64,000 bases of DNA. It comes from Triops longicaudatus. Lineage: Eukaryota > Arthropoda > Branchiopoda > Notostraca > Triopsidae. A program made the translations under genes and the position numbers. The stretch spans positions 434,001 to 498,000 of the forward strand of contig JAGQDJ010000024.1 of NCBI GenBank assembly GCA_022885665.1, written 5' to 3'. Under the pieces are notes generated by a model. It ran no database searches, was not told where the DNA came from, and worked only from the letters and a program-made list of their open reading frames with translations. Position 1 is the stretch's first letter, and every line of letters starts with the position of its first letter. Shown here piece by piece: positions 58,470-64,000 of this stretch.

Positions 58470-60029
58470 TCAGACAGTTGTGGTCCCGCTTTCTTCTATT
58501 TCGGCAAATTTGCGTTTGCGGTGGCTTGTCACCAGAGCTGCGGCAGTGATTCGGCTGGATTCCCGTCGTAGCCATAGAAGCTGTTCTTGCAAAGCGGCTT
58601 GTCCGACGTGGAACAAACCTCGTTCGAGTTCGTCTAAAATGGTCACTAATGGTGTCGGGTCCTGATGAACTGAGTGCTGAGCGACATCCATAATCCTTCG
58701 CAAACGTGCTCGCAAAGTCTGTTCCGAGAAAATTCGTAATTAAACATAACATAAATAGAAAGTATATTTTAAATACAAATATGACACGGCAATATAGATC
58801 AATTTTACCTCTAGCAGTGTTTTGGCCATTTGCGCTTTATCTGGAAAATTAAGACGCGTCAAATACGATCCAAATTCGTAGAAATAAGGCCCCCATTTAT
58901 GCAAGTCAACAATGCTCGCATCTGCTTGTAATATATGCCTATGTGAAATTCAAAGAATAAAACATAAAAGTTTCAACGGAATTTTATGAAAGCGTCCAGC
59001 AAGTTCATACGCAAAGCTGTCGACCGGGATGATTTCCATTAGTTTCCAAAACTACAATAAATTAAATTTTATGATTTCTGATTTTTAATCGTGTAGGAGT
59101 TCCAACATTTCGCTGAGTTGAAATCCCTGTTACACACACAAAAAAAAAGAAACAAGAAAAGAAAAAACAAAAAATGAACTTAAGATGAAAATACCATGTC
59201 TGTTAAACTTTGGGACATCATTGAGCAAAAACTCAACATTAATCCAACACAAAGTCTCAAGACTTAGGAGGCACTGGACAATTTAGCGGTAAGTACTTCC
59301 TCGTTGCGAATCCATTGAGTGTGCTCGTTGCACTCATTTATTTATTTAGTTTTCGGATGTTAGTATTAATTTGACAACGAATTTGTTATGGATGAACGTA
59401 GCAAGTTTCCCATAGGTGCTGGTCGCTGTTATCTGACACGACTTTGTTTTTGAACGGGCTTTCGCTACCTCATGTTTGGAAAACTTACAATAGATAATGC
59501 TCAAAGTAAAGTTCAAAGGATTCAAGGGAAAATCCAGATGGTCCCTATTGAAACCTACAGATTTATTGTTACAAAAACTGCTTGTGGCTCGAGGAATTTC
59601 TCTTCTATTCCTAAAGCAGAGAGAACTATCAATTAAAATAGATTACACGCGTCATAACAAGGCGGCTATTTATACAAATTCATTGTCGACATCTCAGTAC
59701 AAAATTACAAGACGCCTTAAATAACGTTTACCTATAATCCTTTTTGTAAAATTTTGGCTGCTCTACGGACACAATGCGTTTACCATGTAAAGGCCTTGCT
59801 AGCCAATATGGTAATTCCAACTTCGTACCGGCTTGCAAATCAGGATTATCAGCCGACGGGTCAAGGGAACCTGAAAAAAGAAAATATTGAGACAAAGACA
59901 TTTGCTTGCAAAAACGCTACCAAGTCTTGGTATTGTCACTTCAAATCTACACGGCACCGTTTGCTGCGTTGCTAAAATATCCTCGATGGAGAAATAATTG
60001 GGAGAATAACTACACTTTGTACTGGACAT
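58470..60029 (-). CDS. GINS3: GINS complex subunit 3 (PSF3)
   Basis: Four exons (60029-59921, 59870-59732, 58938-58809, 58718-58470) give 208 aa; human PSF3 is 216. Family blocks in order: NYFSIEDILATQQTVPCRFE; TIPRLG; GTKLELPYWLARPLHGKRIV; ASIVDLHKWGPYFYEFGSYL; RLRRIMDVAQ; LVTILDELERGLFHVGQAAL; SSRITAAALV; and HRKRKFAEIEE near the C-terminus. GINS (Sld5-Psf1-Psf2-Psf3) joins CDC45 and MCM2-7 to form the replicative helicase. The ATG at 60029 begins MSSTKCSYSPNYF. An in-frame open stretch runs upstream but has no homology. Intron 2 is about 790 bp, the others are short. The gene is tail to tail with HNF4 and head to head with PUS3. Confidence 0.94.
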
Positions 60030-61326
60030 TGTTATGGGTTGCCTTTTTGTCGCGTACCAGGAAACGTCAAAGGCCCCGCCAAAAATAAATGCTTTTTGGC
60101 TAGATCGTAGCTCCTCTTGTGGCGAAAATGGGAAATAACCCAAATAAAAGTAAAAATCGATACAATACATAGATGGCGATTTGTTGACAATTCAGTTTGT
60201 GCGCCGCTGAAAGTATATCCAAAATAGTTTTTAACACGTTTCTTTTTTGACGGACTTTTTAAGAAAGCCCTTCCACGAGCAAACACATCTTAAAGCTGTG
60301 ATGTGAAATCAGTAATTGCTGAGCCCTAAAAGACGTGCAGTCTCTTGCATTTTATTTGCAGCAATATTCCTGCCGAATTACTGTGTCCTACACCTACCAT
60401 ACCTACTCAAGTGTTTTTACTAATGCTGCTTTTTTGCAAAAGGTGCAGTTGGTGAATATTTTGAACAGTGAAAGATCAGTTTTATAGCTTTCAGAAAAAA
60501 ACAACCCAGGGTTACCTCTTGAACTGTGATTATCGCTTCGAACTGATTTTTAATTTTTTTAAAACATTCTTGTGCCTTCATTACTTCTGTGCAAGCTATT
60601 TAGTTATCTTCACCCATTAAAAGAAGCATCATGTGGAGCTTACCTTCCTTTCCCATTGGACAGTGGCTCGAGGGTAAGTCATAGCGGATTAATTCACCTA
60701 TTTATTTTTTAGCAACTCTTTGTTTCTGTTCTGTGTCCTTTTTAATGGCTTTCGCACAACTTTTATTCCGTTGGAAAGGAATGTAAAAAGAAAAATCAAC
60801 CGGTAAGATGGGGAGCCGAAAAGGAAATCGAAAAACGCCCTTTGTACTTATCACTGCAAAATAAAAGAAGCATCTCAGAAAGCTGGACTAATATAGATGT
60901 CAGAGAAATGTTGTTATCAAGGTCTCTTTTGCAACTAAGATGAAGGTACAGTTTTTCGAGTTGAAATTATTTCGGGAAAATGAAATCAGTGTAGGTTCTA
61001 AAAGGCAACTTAAGAAGGAATTACATGTTCGCTAACTAGCTATTGACTGTCTATAGACAAAAGAAAAAAATACAAGTAAAAATCTGTTGATTTTAGTACA
61101 GAAAGAACTTTTAATTACACGGGAATTTTCGAATTAGTGCAATTTCCATGAGGTAATCTATTAGCGCATAGATGGCGTTTGTGTAAGCTAATCACTTTGA
61201 TGTAAGAGAATAAGGAAAGGGGTTACTCGTTAAGTTTTCCTCCTCCATGGACGCTCCGCCTTCTTGAAGCATGCTTTGGGATCTAAACAACAATCTTGTT
61301 GACATTCGAACCAAATCTGTCTTAAC
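60030..61326. promoter_or_regulatory. divergent intergenic region GINS3 / PUS3
   Basis: 1.3 kb with promoters of both genes expected at its two ends. Mostly AT-rich sequence. A short frame at 60631-60673 beginning MWSLPSFPIGQWLE runs into GTAAGT and looks like a mini first exon, but its phase does not fit PUS3 exon 2. Confidence 0.35.
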
Positions 61327-63667
61327 ATGTCTGTGGCCAAGCAACCGAAGTTAATACGGACTAAACAGCGAGTTGAAAACTTGGATCAACTAAGCAAAGA
61401 GGTTTCTAGCTTAATGAGTCTTTATTTTACAGTAACATGTTGCAATTCGTAAATAGGAGCTAAAAGATAAGGTCATCAAATTGGAAGCACATGTCTCTCA
61501 GTTGAAAAACTTGCTGAGCAAATCCGATCGGAAATTCGCTGAAAAACAGGAAAAACAAAAAAAGTTTGATTTTACCAGGTATTATTCCTTAGCTACAATA
61601 TGTAACAATGTAAGAGAAGACTTGCTATTTTCCTCAACATCTGCAATGGTTAGTAAAATTTCATTGTTTGACACAGAAATATGCCATTGTCCAGAGTTGA
61701 GTAATTCGTAATGTGCATGCTGTCTTCAGTTATATTGTTACGTACTAATGAAGGCTCGGTTTTGCGGATGAATAAAAGCTATGGGGCACCTAATGGGCGA
61801 ATAGCATTTTTTTTAGACTTTCGGCATTATTCCGAGCTGAAAAAATAATAATAATATTTGTAAGGTCACTGTTCAAGAAGTACTTTATTGAATTTCTGTT
61901 TCTTTGAAAATTAACTTAAAAATAACCTATTCGTTTTACATGAAGTGTAAGAGATATCGCAGTCTATTACATTAGTGTAAGGAAGTTATTCTCAAATATT
62001 AAATGAATTGGTGATATGACCTGAACGGTTTTTAATTCTATGTGCCCGTAGCTTTGTGTGTACCGCCGTATTAAACCCGCAATAGATTATCTCGTAAAAT
62101 GCAGGTTCTGTTTATGTTGGTGTATTTGACCAAGCAAATGATACCCGTAGGCTTAATGGCTACTTGTAGAACAGGGTAATGGGTCCGGAGAACCGAGAGC
62201 TTTTTTTAACAAATTATGAGCCATTTGTACACGTTATAAAGTTGTTTTCGTGAAGGTTTGCGAAAAGACACGTACTTCTGCACATTGCGTACTTCGGTTG
62301 GGACTATCAAGGCTATGTTGTCCAGGAGCAGACACAACAAACAATCGAAGCTGAACTCTTTCACGCTCTCACGAAGACGTGCCTGGTTGACAAGCGCGAA
62401 AATTCCAATTACCACCGGTGCGGTCGCACCGATAAAGGTGTTAGTGCATTTGGGCAGGTAAATCTACATTTTGCAATAAGAATGTAGGGGTCTAGTCTTG
62501 TTTTCTTTTAAGGTCGTATCGATCGACTTGAGGTCCAGTCTTTCAGAAGGGGTTGGTGTATTTGTACCTAAAGGCCACTCCCTCTCGAAAGCTTCTTCGG
62601 AAGAAATCCCGTACCTTCGCATACTAAACCGGGTTTTACCTCGTGAAATCCGCGCGATTGCTTGGTGTCCTGTGCCTCTCACGTTTAGTGCGCGATTTGA
62701 CTGCATAAGAAGAACTTACAAGTACTTTTTCCCGTTAGGGGATCTAAATCTCGAGGTAGCTCTTACTGTCAATCCAGCTTGAGACTGTTTAAGCACATAA
62801 ATCTTTTTATACTCCGTGCAGAGGATGCGAGAAGGGAGTCAGTTCCTACTCGGTGATCATGATTTTCGCAATTTTTGCAAAATGGACGTAGGTAATGGCG
62901 TCGTCTCGTACCAAAGAAGCATCTCAGAGCTTAGCATACGGATAAAGCAGGAAGATAGTTTCAAACCTGGTTACAGTCTGTGTGAAATGACTGTAGTAGG
63001 TCGAGCGTTTCTCTGGCATCAAATTCGGTGTATTGTTGCTGTTCTGTTCCTTATTGGACAAGGTAAAGAAGAACCGGAGGTCGTGCGACAATTACTCGAC
63101 GTGGAAACAAAATCTAGGTGATAATCCTTCGAAATAATGGCAAAGAATTTTAACATTATTTTTTAATATTATAGAAAACCGCAGTATTCGTTAGCTTCTG
63201 AACTGCCGTTAAATTTATTCGAATGTGAGTACGGAGACGTGGACTGGCAATATGACATCGAGTCTTTACGCTACGTCATAGGGCAAATGCAAGAAATGTG
63301 GACAGAACATTCAGTCAAGTAGATTTTAGATTACTTTAAAATCCACGCATTGAAAGTGAATATTGCGTTATTTCAAGAGCATCAATGATCAAAGAAGCGC
63401 TTGATCGAGTAGAAGGTTTACCCGTACTTGAGAATGAAACGGTTCACAAGCAGAGCCAATGCTTGGTACAAGGCGTCCAAACTAAAGTGTATCAACCTTT
63501 AATGCAACGTCCAAGTTGTGGTCAGTATTTCTATAAAGAATTTAAAACGTGAAACTCAAGTGATTTGAATGAGTGTAGATACTTTGGAAGAGCGCATAGA
63601 ACATTACGTCAAAAGACGACGGATTGCATTGGATGTAGAACAACGTGAAGTGAAGGACGGTGAATGA
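61327..63667 (+). CDS. PUS3: tRNA pseudouridine(38/39) synthase PUS3 (Deg1, TruA family)
   Basis: Eight exons (61327-61401, 61457-61578, 62256-62457, 62513-62755, 62822-63117, 63175-63318, 63378-63520, 63579-63667) give 437 aa; human is 481. The N-terminus is a charged coiled coil (VENLDQLSKEELKDKVIKLE), as in eukaryotic Deg1. The catalytic site is NYHRCGRTDKGVSAFGQ, with the nucleophilic Asp after GRT. TruA-fold blocks follow: YLRILNRVLPREIRAIAW, FSARFDCIRRTYKYFFP, DHDFRNFCKMDVGNGVVSY, FLWHQIRCIVAVLFLIGQG, KPQYSLASELPL. The enzyme makes pseudouridine at positions 38 and 39 of tRNA anticodon arms. The C-terminal tail after PLMQRPSC is short, lacking the long acidic end of vertebrates. The start ATG opens the first conserved block, in frame with exon 2. 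Confidence 0.96.
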
Positions 63668-63689
63668 AAATCTGTTAATTCTTGGTCAT

Positions 63690-63695
63690 AATAAA
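63690..63695 (+). terminator. candidate poly(A) signal of PUS3
   Basis: AATAAA 23 bp after the PUS3 stop codon, in a T/A-rich context. This would give a short 3' UTR and leave room for the candidate exon at 63843. Confidence 0.5.
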
Positions 63696-63842
63696 AATCT
63701 CTGCACTCTTTACTTCGTTTCTTTTTTGTAAAAAAATATTTGAGTTGACTTCCCTATTTGGCTCTTACTAGAGACGTTCTTAAAATGCAACGTTGTAGGT
63801 TTCATTGTTAAGTGTTTTTTGAGACTAAAATAACTTTTTCAG

Positions 63843-63988
63843 ATAACTTTTTAATAGATAAAAATAGCGATATAAAAGATCAACGGAAGGCTAAAAATAA
63901 ATTACGCCTTTTAAACAATGGAAAGTTCGCATCGTTAGATTTGCGTAAGTGCAAATTGTCTTTGCCGCGTCAGCGTCACATGATTACA
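63843..63988 (+). CDS. candidate exon of a following gene (partial, unidentified)
   Basis: After PUS3 a pyrimidine-rich acceptor (CTTTTTCAG) opens a frame of about 48 codons that runs to a GTATGA donor-like site near the window edge. The peptide is Lys/Asp/Asn-rich then basic (LDLRKCKLSLPRQRHMIT). I do not recognise it. A run-on 3' UTR of PUS3 is the alternative. Confidence 0.25.
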
Positions 63989-64000
63989 GTATGACATGTT

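Noticed and set aside
60631..60673. Mini exon MWSLPSFPIGQWLE followed by GTAAGT as an alternative first exon of PUS3
   Set aside because: It ends in phase 1 while PUS3 exon 2 requires phase 0.

Overview
This window is nuclear DNA from an animal. Every gene I can read is split by short spliceosomal introns (about 70 bp to 3.4 kb) with clear GT..AG borders, and the gene content is metazoan: G protein alpha-o, HNF4, LTA4H, CMIP, RanBP9/10 and others. The best lineage clue is a transmembrane protein with sushi, fucolectin-type and C-type lectin domains that has the architecture of the arthropod protein Furrowed. An arthropod, or at least an ecdysozoan, is therefore the most likely source. I cannot place it more finely from sequence alone. 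There is no operon, CRISPR array, rRNA or convincing tRNA.

Layout from left to right: the last exon of an M28-type metallopeptidase (+); SLC66A2/PQLC1 (-) head to head with the RNA methyltransferase BCDIN3D (+); furrowed-like lectin (+, 5.6-12.9 kb) with two alternative last exons; a gene-poor 4.1 kb; CMIP (+, 17.0-28.6 kb) with a very long Ser-rich N-terminus; URI1 (-) head to head with CHMP4/Snf7 (+); LTA4H (-), convergent with CHMP4 and head to head with RanBP9/10 (+); G protein alpha-o (+, 42.6-51.0 kb); a gene-poor 4.4 kb; HNF4 (+) tail to tail with GINS3/PSF3 (-); PUS3 (+); and possibly the first visible exon of one more gene at the right edge.

The genes do not form one pathway. They are a normal mix of housekeeping genes (RNA modification, ESCRT-III, replication, prefoldin/R2TP, CTLH E3 ligase) and signalling or developmental genes. 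Compact housekeeping genes sit in divergent pairs, while the long genes fw, CMIP and the G alpha gene carry the large introns. Splice junctions were placed by hand from reading-frame phase and protein family conservation. Totals close in frame for SLC66A2 (248 aa), BCDIN3D (244), Fw (942 or 901), CMIP (1444), URI1 (440), CHMP4 (229), LTA4H (618), G alpha-o (354), HNF4 (529), GINS3 (208) and PUS3 (437). RanBP9/10 lacks a settled N-terminus.

I see no sign of an entirely new molecular system. The most notable items are a natural Tyr-to-Phe change at the suicide-inactivation position of LTA4H, alternative cytoplasmic tails in the lectin receptor, a roughly 650-residue N-terminal extension of CMIP, a GC-AG intron inside the HNF4 zinc-finger region, a 75-nt stop-free intron in RanBP9/10, and an unexplained 229-codon antisense ORF behind a perfect hairpin.
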